A DNA stretch of 64,000 nt from CAWAQA01 sp963784065 (GTDB lineage: Bacteria > Acidobacteriota > Vicinamibacteria > Vicinamibacterales > UBA2999): assembly GCA_963784065.1 (NCBI GenBank), contig CAWAQA010000003.1, positions 868,001-932,000 on the forward strand, in the 5' to 3' direction. The position numbers and the translations under genes were made by a program. Under the pieces are notes generated by a model. That model did no database searches and was not told where the DNA came from. It saw only the letters and a list, made by a program, of their open reading frames with translations. Positions 56,403-64,000 of the stretch are shown one piece after another. The stretch's first letter is position 1; every line of letters begins with the position of its first letter.

Positions 56403-56530
56403 GATTCTTCCGGCTGAAGCCGGAAGCCACAAGATCAGGGCTCCGGACTCCGGACTCCGGGCTCCGGGCCCAGGGCTCCGGCAGGGCTCAGGATCAGGGC
56501 TCAGGGATCAGGGTCTCAGGGCTCAGGGCG
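56403..56530. repeat. Low-complexity spacer with CTCCGG and CAGGGCT direct repeats
   Basis: It opens with TTCCGGCTGAAGCCGGAAGCCAC (56409-56431), half of the 85-bp element at 12275-12530. It continues as GGGCTCCGGACTCCGGACTCCGGGCTCCGGGC and then GGGCTCAGGATCAGGGCTCAGGGATCAGGG units. The block separates glgX from the convergent Nudix gene and could terminate both. No protein-coding potential. Confidence 0.7.
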
Positions 56531-56531
56531 T

Positions 56532-57026
56532 TCACGCGGAGGATCCGGTCTGTGTGCCGTATGCGCGCATCATCGTCGCGGGGCGCGGCGCCTCGCGCGC
56601 CAGCTGCATCGCCCGCTCAATCACCGCCGTCGCCTTCGTGGTCAGACCGTACGGCGCCAGATGCGCCGGGTCCACGAGCACCGCATCGTCCACGTCCGAC
56701 CCGGCGCGGAGCTCGCCGGACATTGGCCAGCACAGGTAGTCCACGAGCACGTAGTGGTAGCGCACCCGCTGATCGTCGTCGCGCATGATGCGATCGAATA
56801 CCTCGATGACCGGTCCAACCTCGACCTGCAGGCCGGTCTCCTCCAGCATCTCCCGCGCGACCGCGGCCTCGAGCGTCTCTCCGACCTCGACGCCACCGCC
56901 TGGCAGGCTCCACTGCCCTTGCATTGGCTCGTAGCGCCGCTTGATCAACACGACCTTGCCGTCCCACGTGATCACGGCGCCGACCCCGACGATGGGACGC
57001 TCCGGGTACTGACGGGTGTCGCCCAC
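56532..57026 (-). CDS. Nudix hydrolase
   Basis: 164 residues starting with GTG at 57026, which overlaps the stop of the YjbQ gene by one base. The Nudix box reads GGGVEVGETLEAAVAREMLE followed by EETGL (G-x5-E-x7-REVxEExGU type). The N-terminal RPIVGVGAVITWDGKVVLIK and MQGQWSLPGGG are usual for ADP-ribose or NTP hydrolases. The substrate cannot be told. It terminates the long minus-strand gene run. Confidence 0.9.
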   Translation of the reverse strand: MGDTRQYPERPIVGVGAVITWDGKVVLIKRRYEPMQGQWSLPGGGVEVGETLEAAVAREMLEETGLQVEVGPVIEVFDRIMRDDDQRVRYHYVLVDYLCWPMSGELRAGSDVDDAVLVDPAHLAPYGLTTKATAVIERAMQLAREAPRPATMMRAYGTQTGSSA

Positions 57027-57439
57027 TATTCGCCCATGACCTTCACGACGACGCGCTTGCGGCGCTGGCCGTCGAACTCGGCGTAAAACACCTGCTCCCA
57101 CGGCCCCAAATCGAGCGCGCCGTCGGTGATCGGCAGGATGACCTGCTGGCCCATGAGCGTGCGCTTCAAGTGCGCGTCGGCGTTGTCCTCGCCGGTCTGG
57201 TGATGCTTGTAATCGAGCCCGGATGGGGCGAGCTTCTCGAGCCAGACCTGGAAGTCGTGAATCAGGCCGTTCTCCCAGTCGTTCACGTAGACGGCCGCGG
57301 TGATATGCATCGCCGAGACGAGCACCATGCCTTCGCGCACCCCGCTCTTCCGGACGATCTCGGCGACCTCGTCGGTGATCCGGATGAACTCCTGGCGCTT
57401 CTTCGTTGTGAACCAGAGATACTCTGTGCTCGTTTTCAT
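57026..57439 (-). CDS. YjbQ / UPF0047 family protein (secondary thiamine-phosphate synthase-like)
   Basis: 137 residues, the usual length. Signature pieces are VSAMHITAAVYVNDWENGL, KHHQTGEDNADAHLKRTLMG and LPITDGALDLGPWEQVFYAE, with conserved His and Glu. YjbQ members can replace ThiE weakly in vitro; the true role is not settled. It overlaps the Nudix gene downstream and follows the tsaD gene by about 35 bases, so it is in the same transcription unit. Confidence 0.93.
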   Translation of the reverse strand: MKTSTEYLWFTTKKRQEFIRITDEVAEIVRKSGVREGMVLVSAMHITAAVYVNDWENGLIHDFQVWLEKLAPSGLDYKHHQTGEDNADAHLKRTLMGQQVILPITDGALDLGPWEQVFYAEFDGQRRKRVVVKVMGE

Positions 57440-57473
57440 AACGCTCGTAGGAAAGGCCTCAGGGCTCAGGCCG

Positions 57474-58519
57474 TCATGGAACCAGGGCGAGCGACGCATC
57501 CGCGTTCAGCTCCAGACCAGCCGTAACGCCGCGGCGGAGGCCTCGCAGTCCGGCAGCCGCGATCATCGCGGCATTATCGGTCGAAAGCGCGAGACCGGGG
57601 AGGAACACGGGCAGGCCGCGGGCCTCGCCGCGCGCCACCGCGTCCGCCCGCAGGCGGCTGTTGGCCGACACGCCGCCGGCGATGCCCACGCTGCGTGCGC
57701 CGGATGCGCGCGCGGCGTCGAACAGCCGGTCGAGCAGCGTCTCGACGACAACGCGCTGAAAGCTGGCGCAGATGTCGGCCACGTCGGCCTCGGTGCGCGT
57801 GGGGGGTGCGTCGTGACGTGGCGGAGCACCGAGGTCTTCAGGCCGCTGAAGCTGAAGTCGCGCCGGCCCGGCAGGTGCGGCGCGTTCCGGTCGGCGTGGG
57901 TGAGCCGCGTCTTCGGAAACGGGATCGCGCGGTCGTTTCCCTGCGTTGCCAGACGATCGACGACCGGCCCGCCCGGATACCCCAGCCCCAGCAGCTTGGC
58001 CACCTTGTCGTAGGCCTCGCCCGCCGCGTCGTCTCTTGTACGTCCAAGGAGTTCGTACTCGCCGGCGTGGGCGATGCGGTAAAGGCTGGTATGGCCGCCT
58101 GACACGACGAGGACGACTGCCGGCAGTGGCATCTCGCCGTTCTCGAGCACCAGCGACTCGATGTGGCCGGCCAGGTGGTGGACGGGCACGAGAGGGACCG
58201 ACCGGGCCCAGGAGAGTGATTTCGCGAACGACACGCCGACCAGCAGCGACCCGACGAGGCCGGGCCCCTGCGTCACCGCAATCGCGTCGAACGCAGGCGA
58301 CGCCGCTTCGGCCAGCGCGCGCTCGACGACACCGCAGATGTCGCGGATGTGCTGTCGTGCGGACAACTCCGGCACGACGCCGCCCCACTCGCGGTGGATC
58401 TCGACCTGCGACGCGACGACGCTGGACCGGATACGCCACGGCCGGGCCATGTCGCCGGTCTCCTCGACAATGGCCGCCGCCGTCTCGTCGCACGACGTTT
58501 CGATGCCGAGGATGATCAT
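57474..58519 (-). CDS. tsaD: tRNA N6-threonylcarbamoyladenosine transferase, one frameshift
   Basis: Begins MIILGIETSCDETAAAIVEE. Metal-binding VHHLAGHIES (HxxxH), VVSGGHTSLYR and the ATP-binding DKVAKLLGLGYPGGPVVDRL are present, then FSFSGLKTSVLRH, GGVSANSRLRADAV and STDNAAMIAAAG. A run of C near 57805 has lost or gained one base: HPPRAPRPTWPT must be read as THPPTRTEADVADICASFQR. About 349 residues after repair, as expected. Adds the threonylcarbamoyl group to A37 of ANN-decoding tRNAs; TsaB, TsaC and TsaE are not in the window. Confidence 0.94.
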
Positions 58520-58618
58520 GGCAGCAGGCAGCGGACAGCCGGCAGCAGCCAGGAGCGGCCGGCACACGGCGGGCGGATTGTCATACCCTTCGCAGCCGGC
58601 CGCCGGCCGCCCGCTGAA

Positions 58619-59689
58619 TCACTGCCGGCTGCCCGCTGCCGGCTGCCGGCTATTCACCAGATCAGAGAGCGATTCCGAGTACGGCGCTCGCGCAATTCCA
58701 CGCTCGGTGATGATGGCCGTCACGAACTTGCTCGGCGTCACGTCGAACGCCGGGTTGCGGATGCGCGCGCCTTCCGGGGTCAGCCGGGATGAGCCGACGT
58801 GCGTGACCTCGCGGTCGTTCCGCTCTTCGATCGGGATGCCGCTGCCATCAGGGGTGTTGAGATCGATGGTGGAAATCGGCGCCGCCACGTAGAACGGTAT
58901 GCCGTGCTCCCTGGCGAGCACCGCCACGCTGTAGGTGCCGACCTTGTTGGCCACGTCGCCGTTCGCCGCGATACGGTCCGCGCCGACGACGACGAGATCG
59001 ACGTTGCCCAGGCGCATCATCGATCCGGCCATGTTGTCGGTGATCACGGTGGTGTCGATGCCGTCCTTCAGGAGCTCCCACGCGGTCAGGCGCGCGCCCT
59101 GGAGGAACGGACGCGTCTCATCGGCGAGTACGGCGACGCGCTTGCCCTGTTCGGCGGCGGCACGAACCACGCCGAGCGCCGTGCCGTAGCCGGCGGTGGC
59201 CAGCGCGCCCGCGTTGCAGTGCGTCAGGATGCGCGCGTCGTCCGGCACCAGCGTCGCGCCGTGCGCCCCCATCGTCCGGCAGCTCTCGACGTCCTCGTCG
59301 TGGATCCGCCGCGCCGCCGCCTCGAGCCGCTGCTTGATCTCGTCAACCGAGCCGCCGCCCTGCGCCGCCTCGGCGAACACGTCTTTCATCCGATTGATGG
59401 CCCAGAACAGGTTGACCGCGGTCGGCCGCGTGGCCGCCATCAGGTCGCAGGTCTTCTGGAACTCGGTGACGAACTGCTTGGTGCCCGTCGCCTTGCTCCG
59501 CCGCATTCCCAGCGCAATGCCCATCGCCGCCGCCACGCCAATCGCCGGCGCCCCGCGGATGACCATCGTCTTGATGGCCTTCGCTACCTCGGGCGCCGTC
59601 TTGCACGAGACGTACACCTCGACGCCAGGCAGCTTCCGCTGGTCGATCATCACGATGGCGTCGTCTTTCCACTCGATCGTTGGCAGCAT
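58619..59689 (-). CDS. mtnA: S-methyl-5-thioribose-1-phosphate isomerase
   Basis: 356 residues. It has MVIRGAPAIGVAAAMGIALG, the catalytic Cys in RILTHCNAGALATAGYGTAL, ADETRPFLQGARLTAWELLK, the catalytic Asp in ITDNMAGSMMRLG, and VVVGADRIAANGDVANKVGT. It isomerises 5-methylthioribose-1-phosphate to the ribulose form in methionine salvage. The last residues SRQPAAGSRQ are encoded by the CCGGCAGCGGGCAGC spacer repeat, so the original end was probably near SLSDLVN. Other Mtn enzymes are absent from the window, but the purine nucleoside phosphorylase gene upstream may supply its substrate (see findings). Confidence 0.94.
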   Translation of the reverse strand: MLPTIEWKDDAIVMIDQRKLPGVEVYVSCKTAPEVAKAIKTMVIRGAPAIGVAAAMGIALGMRRSKATGTKQFVTEFQKTCDLMAATRPTAVNLFWAINRMKDVFAEAAQGGGSVDEIKQRLEAAARRIHDEDVESCRTMGAHGATLVPDDARILTHCNAGALATAGYGTALGVVRAAAEQGKRVAVLADETRPFLQGARLTAWELLKDGIDTTVITDNMAGSMMRLGNVDLVVVGADRIAANGDVANKVGTYSVAVLAREHGIPFYVAAPISTIDLNTPDGSGIPIEERNDREVTHVGSSRLTPEGARIRNPAFDVTPSKFVTAIITERGIARAPYSESLSDLVNSRQPAAGSRQ

Positions 59690-59715
59690 GTCACTTGATT
59701 GTAGTGGCTTCTCCG

Positions 59716-59778
59716 GGCCACAGAGACACAGCGGCACAGAGGCCTTCGGGATTTCTCTGTGTCTCCGTGTCTCTGTGG
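59716..59778. repeat. CACAGAGACACAG / CTGTGTCTCTGTG inverted repeat
   Basis: CACAGAGACACAGCGGCACAGAG (59720-59742) faces CTCTGTGTCTCCGTGTCTCTGTGG (59755-59778) on the other arm, giving a strong imperfect hairpin between the mtnA start and the cytidine deaminase stop. A related CTGTGTCTCGGTGTCT tract lies at 9699-9717. The repeat is common in the genomes of related bacteria, as far as I recall. Confidence 0.7.
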
Positions 59779-59827
59779 TTTGTGTTCCGCAACACCGAGC
59801 GCTACTGCAGACTACGCGTCCTTCGAG

Positions 59828-60294
59828 CTACAGAAGCCGTGCATCGAACGGCAGCGGCAGCAGATCCCTCAGCTGGTGTCGGCCGGTCTCGCGTCGCAGG
59901 TTCGCGAGCATCACTTCGATGTCGCCGGCGAACTCCCACAGGATCTGGCGGCAGGAGCCGCACGGGGGCGTCGGGGCCTGCGTGTCGGCGACGACGGCGA
60001 TGCGGCGGAACGTGCGGTGGCCTTCGGAGAGCGCCTTGAACATCGCGACACGCTCGGCGCACATGGTGAGGCCGTAGGTCGCGTTCTCGATGTTGCAGCC
60101 GGTGATGATGGTGCCGTCCGCCGTCTCGAGCGCCGCGCCCACCTTGAAGCCGGAATAGTCCGCGCGCGCGCGGCGTCGGGCCTTCCGCGCCGCCGCCACC
60201 AGCCGGCGCCGCGAAACGTCGGACGCTCGCGAGCCGGCTCGTGGCGCCGCTGCCGGCTGCCCGCTGCCAGCGACCCGCTTCTTAGAGGCGCTCA
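59828..60294 (-). CDS. cdd: Cytidine deaminase, start uncertain
   Basis: The core has ADYSGFKVGAALETADG, the proton-shuttle Glu in TMCAERVAMFKAL (CAE) and the second Cys pair in TPPCGSCRQILWEFAGD, the zinc site of homotetrameric deaminases. No ATG is in frame. TTG at 60294 overlaps the purine nucleoside phosphorylase stop and would add about 30 residues (SASKKRVAGSGQPAAAPRAG) from a spacer repeat; a GTG near 60199 would give a shorter protein missing the first helix. Deaminates cytidine and deoxycytidine to uridine and deoxyuridine, the substrates of the deoA product. Confidence 0.88.
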
Positions 60295-61094
60295 ATGATC
60301 CCCTCGAGCAGCGCGATGAACGACCCGCGCACGCGGCGCGCGGTCTCCATGACCTCGTCGTGCACGAGCGGCTGCGGCAGCACCCCCGCGGCCATGTTGG
60401 TGATGCACGAGATGCCGAGCACCTCCATCCCCATGTGCCGCGCGGCAATCGCTTCGGGCACCGTCGACATGCCGACGGCGTCCGCGCCGATGATCCGGAA
60501 GAAGCGAATCTCGGCCGGCGTCTCGTAGCTCGGGCCGTGCACGGCGACGTAGACGCCGTGCGACACCGGCACGCCCTTCGCCTTCGCGGCGGCGTCGGCG
60601 ATGTCACGCAGGCGGCGCGAATACACCTCGCTCATGTCCGGGAAACGCACCCCGAAGCGCTCGTCGTTGACGCCGACGAGCGGGTTGCTCCCGAGCAGGT
60701 TGATGTGATCGTCGATGACCATCAACGCGCCCTGCGCGAAGCCGGTGTTGATGCCCCCCGCGGCGTTGGTCAGGATGATCTGCCTGACGCCGAGCCGGCC
60801 CATGACGCGTGTCGCGAACACGACGCTCGAGAGGTCGTGGCCTTCGTAGAAGTGCGCGCGGCCCGAAAGCGCGGCCACACGCTTTCCCGCGACGCTTCCA
60901 ACAACCAGCCGGCCGGCGTGGCCGACGACCTTCGACGCCGGCCAGTGCGGCAGGTCGCCGTACGGCGTGGCGAAGGCATCGAGCAGGGTGTCGGCGAAGT
61001 CGCCGAGCCCTGACCCGAGCACGATGGCCGCCTCAGGCAGGGTGCCGCAGCGCGCGCGGACGGCCGCGGCCGCTTCCTCGACGCGGTCGTACAA
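60282..61094 (-). CDS. punA: Purine nucleoside phosphorylase (trimeric PunA-type)
   Basis: 270 residues starting with TTG at 61094. Motifs: IVLGSGLGDFADTL (phosphate loop), VGHAGRLVVG, SGRAHFYEGHDLSSVV, TNAAGGINTGF and VHGPSYETPAEIRFFRIIGA with the base-binding Glu; then DAVGMSTVPEAIAARHMG and NMAAG. The length and motifs fit the trimeric class, which prefers guanosine and inosine. It cleaves nucleosides to base and ribose-1-phosphate. It lies 15 bases after the transporter gene. Confidence 0.94.
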   Translation of the reverse strand: MYDRVEEAAAAVRARCGTLPEAAIVLGSGLGDFADTLLDAFATPYGDLPHWPASKVVGHAGRLVVGSVAGKRVAALSGRAHFYEGHDLSSVVFATRVMGRLGVRQIILTNAAGGINTGFAQGALMVIDDHINLLGSNPLVGVNDERFGVRFPDMSEVYSRRLRDIADAAAKAKGVPVSHGVYVAVHGPSYETPAEIRFFRIIGADAVGMSTVPEAIAARHMGMEVLGISCITNMAAGVLPQPLVHDEVMETARRVRGSFIALLEGIIERL

Positions 61095-61109
61095 TCCTCG
61101 CTCGCACCG

Positions 61110-62498
61110 TCACAACAGCATCCCTGCAATGGTGGCGGTCACGAAGTTGGCGAACGTGCCCGCGAGCATCGCGCGCAGGCCGAGGCGTGCGAGGTCGTGG
61201 CGGCGCTCCGGCGCCAGCGCGCCGATGCCGCCGATCTGAATGCCGATCGAGCTGAAGTTGGCGAAGCCGCACAGCGCGAATGTCGCAATCGTGAACGAAC
61301 GCGGGTCGAGCGTGTCTTTCAGCGCGCCGAGCTGCGAGTAGGCCACGAACTCGTTGAGCACCATGCGCGTGCCGAGCAGGTTGCCGATGACCGGCGCGTC
61401 CTGCCATGGCACGCCCAGGCTCCATGCGATCGGCGCGAAGACGAGCCCGAGGATGCGCTGCATGCTCAGGTCGAGCCCGACCGCCCCGCCGACGAGGCCG
61501 AGGACCGCGTTGAGGAGCGCCACCAGCGCCAGGAACGAGATGAGCATCGCGCCGACGTTCAGGGCGAGGTGCAGCCCTTCACCCGTCCCGCGGCCGATCG
61601 CGTCGATGACGTTGACGTCCGTCTTCTCGATGTGCAGCGTCACCGTGCCCATGGTTTCGGGGACGCGCGTCTCGGGCACGAAGATCTTCGCCATCATCAG
61701 CGTGCCTGGCGCCGTCATGATCACGGCGGTCAGCAGGTGCTGCGCCTCGATCCCGAACAGGATGTACGCGGCCATGATGCCGCCGGAAATGTGCGCCATG
61801 CCGGCCGTCATCACGGTCATCAACTCGGACTCCGTCATGCGCGGCAGGAACGGGCGGATCGTCAGCGGCGCCTCGGTCTGACCCATGAAGATGCTGGCGG
61901 CGACGTTCAGCGTTTCCGCGCCGCTCGCGCGCATGAACCGGCGCATGACGACGGCGAAGAGGCGCACGACCGCCTGCATCACGCCGAAGTAGTAGAGCAT
62001 CGCGAACAGCGCGGCGATGAAGATGATGGTCGGCAACACCTGGAACGCGAAGATGACGCCGTACTGGACGCCTTCCTCGCCGAGCACCGCGGTCATGATC
62101 TTCGGCCAGGCCTCACGATTTCCGAGCGGGCCGAACACGAACGAAGACCCGACGAACGCGAAGTCGAGGACCCGCGTGATGACCGTCCCGGCTGCCTGGA
62201 ACGCCTGCCGGCCGGCCCCGGTCTTGAGGACGATCAGAGCGAAGACGAACTGCAGCGTCAGCCCCCACGCCACGGTGCGGTGGTCGATCGCGCGACGGGC
62301 GGACGAGAAGCAGTACGCGAGCGCCAGCAGGAGCGCGAGGCCGGCGACCGGCTGGACACGCGAGAGACCGGCGAATCCGAGCCCGATAGCGGCCGCGGCG
62401 ATCGTCGCAAGGCCGCCGAGCACGGCGTAATCGCGAGGCGTCCACTCCTGCCGCCCGAGCTGGGGAAGTTCCGCGGTCGAGTGCAGGCCGTCGCTCAT
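61110..62498 (-). CDS. Concentrative nucleoside transporter (NupC / CNT family)
   Basis: 462 residues, about ten membrane segments. The CNT signature is present: VAASIFMGQTEAPLTIRPFL (transport-site Gln-Thr-Glu-Ala-Pro), MTAGMAHISGGIMAAYILFG and LLGTRMVLNEFVAYSQLGAL, with GFANFSSIGIQIGGIGALAP near the end. It moves nucleosides inward with a Na+ or H+ gradient. ATGA overlap with the upstream deoA gene shows tight coupling. It feeds the phosphorylase and deaminase genes that follow. Confidence 0.95.
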   Translation of the reverse strand: MSDGLHSTAELPQLGRQEWTPRDYAVLGGLATIAAAAIGLGFAGLSRVQPVAGLALLLALAYCFSSARRAIDHRTVAWGLTLQFVFALIVLKTGAGRQAFQAAGTVITRVLDFAFVGSSFVFGPLGNREAWPKIMTAVLGEEGVQYGVIFAFQVLPTIIFIAALFAMLYYFGVMQAVVRLFAVVMRRFMRASGAETLNVAASIFMGQTEAPLTIRPFLPRMTESELMTVMTAGMAHISGGIMAAYILFGIEAQHLLTAVIMTAPGTLMMAKIFVPETRVPETMGTVTLHIEKTDVNVIDAIGRGTGEGLHLALNVGAMLISFLALVALLNAVLGLVGGAVGLDLSMQRILGLVFAPIAWSLGVPWQDAPVIGNLLGTRMVLNEFVAYSQLGALKDTLDPRSFTIATFALCGFANFSSIGIQIGGIGALAPERRHDLARLGLRAMLAGTFANFVTATIAGMLL

Positions 62499-63802
62499 CT
62501 GACCTCCGCCAGCACCTTCTCGCGCGGCGGCGGCGGCGGCGTCTCGCCAATCTCCGCGGCGCCGCGGCAGAGCGCCGCCGCCGCCTCGAGGCCAATCCCG
62601 TCGCGATGATGGATCTCGACCAGCGCGTCCCCGTCCGTCACCCGATCCCCGGGTCTTGCCAGCACCACCAGCCCGACCGCATGATCCACCGGGTCATCCA
62701 CCCGCGTTCGCCCCGCTCCGAGGAAGTTGCTCGCCCGGCCCAGGGCTTCGGCACGCATGCGCGTCACGAACCCGGAGCGTTCGGCGCGCACGATATGCCG
62801 GGACGGCGCCGTCGGCAGCCGCCCGTAGTCATCGACGACGCGGGGGTCGCCGCCCTGCCGCTCGATCATCCGTGCGAACCGCTGCAGCGCCTCGCCGGAC
62901 CCGATCGCCGATGCCACCCGTCCCCGGGCGATCCGTTCGTCGTCCTCGACTCCCGCGAGAATCAGCATCCTCGACGCCAGGCGTGTGACGACGGCCGTCA
63001 GATCCGCCGGGCCGGCACCCTTCAGGACGTCCAGGCACTCCACGATCTCGAGGGCGTTGCCGATCGATCGGCCGAGCGGCGCCTCCATGTCCGTGATGAA
63101 GGCCTCCGTGCGCACACCCGCCGCGGTGCCGATCGCGACCATCGACTGTGCCAGCAGGGTGGCTTGATTCACGTCCTTCATGAACGCGCCGTCGCCGCAC
63201 TTGACGTCGAGCACCAGGGCGTTGCTGCCCTCCGCCAGCTTCTTGCTCATGATCGACGCGGAAATCAGCGGAACGCTTTCGATGGTCGCGGTGACGTCGC
63301 GCAACGCGTACAGCTTCTTGTCGGCCGGCGCGAGCGCCCCGGTCTGGCCGATGATGGCCGTGCCGACGTCGCGGAGCACCTGCTTGAACTCCTCGATGCC
63401 CAGGTCGATCCGGAAGCCGGGGATGGACTCCACCTTGTCGAGGGTCCCACCGGTGTGGCCGAGGCCACGGCCCGACATCTTCGGCACGATCACGCCGCAC
63501 GCGGCGGCCACCGGCGCGAGGACGATGGACACCTTGTCCCCGACGCCGCCGGTGCTGTGCTTGCCGACCTTCACGCCGGGAATGTCGGACAAGTCGACGC
63601 GCCCGCCCGAGCTCACCATCGCGTCGGTCAGCCAGGCGGTTTCCTGGTCCGTCATCCCCCGCAGCACGATGGCCATCAGGAGAGCCGACGCCTGGTAGTC
63701 CGGGACAGTACCCGTCGTGACACCGGCCACGAACCGGCTGATGTCGTCGCGAGAAAGAGCGTGCCCATCGCGCTTTTTCGCGATGACGTCAACGAAGCTC
63801 AT
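62495..63802 (-). CDS. deoA: Thymidine/pyrimidine-nucleoside phosphorylase
   Basis: 435 residues from ATG at 63802. The phosphate-binding KVGKHSTGGVGDKVSIVLAP, the base region SGRGLGHTGGTLDKVESIPG and the hinge SASIMSKKLAEGSNALVLDV are typical. Length matches the bacterial dimeric enzymes DeoA (about 440) and Pdp (433). It splits thymidine, deoxyuridine and perhaps uridine. First gene of the nucleoside run, with its stop overlapping the transporter ATG. Confidence 0.93.
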   Translation of the reverse strand: MSFVDVIAKKRDGHALSRDDISRFVAGVTTGTVPDYQASALLMAIVLRGMTDQETAWLTDAMVSSGGRVDLSDIPGVKVGKHSTGGVGDKVSIVLAPVAAACGVIVPKMSGRGLGHTGGTLDKVESIPGFRIDLGIEEFKQVLRDVGTAIIGQTGALAPADKKLYALRDVTATIESVPLISASIMSKKLAEGSNALVLDVKCGDGAFMKDVNQATLLAQSMVAIGTAAGVRTEAFITDMEAPLGRSIGNALEIVECLDVLKGAGPADLTAVVTRLASRMLILAGVEDDERIARGRVASAIGSGEALQRFARMIERQGGDPRVVDDYGRLPTAPSRHIVRAERSGFVTRMRAEALGRASNFLGAGRTRVDDPVDHAVGLVVLARPGDRVTDGDALVEIHHRDGIGLEAAAALCRGAAEIGETPPPPPREKVLAEVR

Positions 63803-64000
63803 GCGGAGAGTGCCATTGTATCTTGGCCGCGAGGCGGAAGGGGTGCGGGGTAGGGGAACCGGAGCGGGACAGGGGTCAGGTGAGGGCGGAGAGGGCCGTT
63901 CTGGCAACAGGCTCGGGCATGAAGTCTTGAAGACTGATTCCTGGGCCTCTGACCCGAGGCCCTGCCCCTGCCCGCTCCCCTGACTCCTGTCCGATAATCC
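63803..64000. other. Upstream region of the nucleoside salvage run, with inverted repeat
   Basis: No gene is seen in the last 198 bases. GGAACCGGAGCGGGACAGGGGTCAGG (63855-63880) and the rough complement CCTGACTCCTGTCC (63979-63992) could pair across about 100 bases. The stretch should hold the promoter of deoA, but no convincing -10/-35 pair stands out. Confidence 0.4.

Overview
The window reads as a high-GC chromosomal segment of an Acidobacteriota-type bacterium, most like the Vicinamibacteria. This is inferred from gene content: four or five Oar-like TonB-dependent receptors with an N-terminal carboxypeptidase-regulatory domain, a CadC/TolB/TPR regulator, secreted S8 and M28 peptidases, a Vgb-like lyase, and many short 'CCGGAGTCCGGAGC', 'GGTCTACGG' and 'CTGAAGCCGGAAG' spacer repeats. 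No tRNA, rRNA, CRISPR array, phage gene or transposase was seen.

Layout. 1-5.4 kb: QueD-like protein (cut by the window edge), a G8-domain beta-helix protein, a VapBC-type toxin-antitoxin pair and a sensor kinase. 5.4-14.1 kb: the kinase's OmpR-type regulator, a TonB receptor, a CadC/TPR regulator, a small metallopeptidase, an aldo/keto reductase and a DUF1499 protein. 14.5-19.9 kb: subtilase with a Trp-Gly repeat tail, YVTN lipoprotein, cytochrome c/Vgb-like protein and an ACT-domain protein. 19.9-27.1 kb, mainly minus strand: 3-hydroxyacyl-CoA dehydrogenase, PQQ-type sugar dehydrogenase, an MBL hydrolase with two EF-hands, HD-GYP regulator, thiolase and an isopropylmalate-dehydrogenase-like enzyme. 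27.2-40 kb: a TonB receptor cluster (two minus, two plus, one orphan plug fragment) with a TPR lipid/periplasm-type protein; it contains about 1 kb of corrupted poly-C sequence. 40-45.8 kb: aldehyde dehydrogenase, a phosphorylation-dead receiver next to a PilZ protein, M28 peptidase, gamma-glutamylcyclotransferase-like protein and an anchored protein of unknown role. 45.9-49.5 kb: frdABCD fumarate reductase and a small Cys-rich protein. 49.7-54.2 kb: two ABC-2 exporter ATPase/permease pairs and an HD protein. 54.3-56.4 kb: glgX. 56.5-63.8 kb: one long minus-strand run, deoA, nucleoside transporter, purine nucleoside phosphorylase, cytidine deaminase, mtnA, tsaD, YjbQ, Nudix, which is mostly nucleoside salvage.

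Many large genes are split by single-base indels, often several per gene, while conserved motifs continue cleanly in the next frame. I treat these mainly as consensus errors and annotate the full span as one gene. The four-kb TonB genes are hit hardest and 17.8-27 kb is nearly clean. The features most worth follow-up are the EF-hand-inserted MBL protein, the plug-domain cassette between 47-bp direct repeats, the dead receiver/PilZ pair, the Trp-Gly-repeat subtilase and the repeat-derived protein tails.
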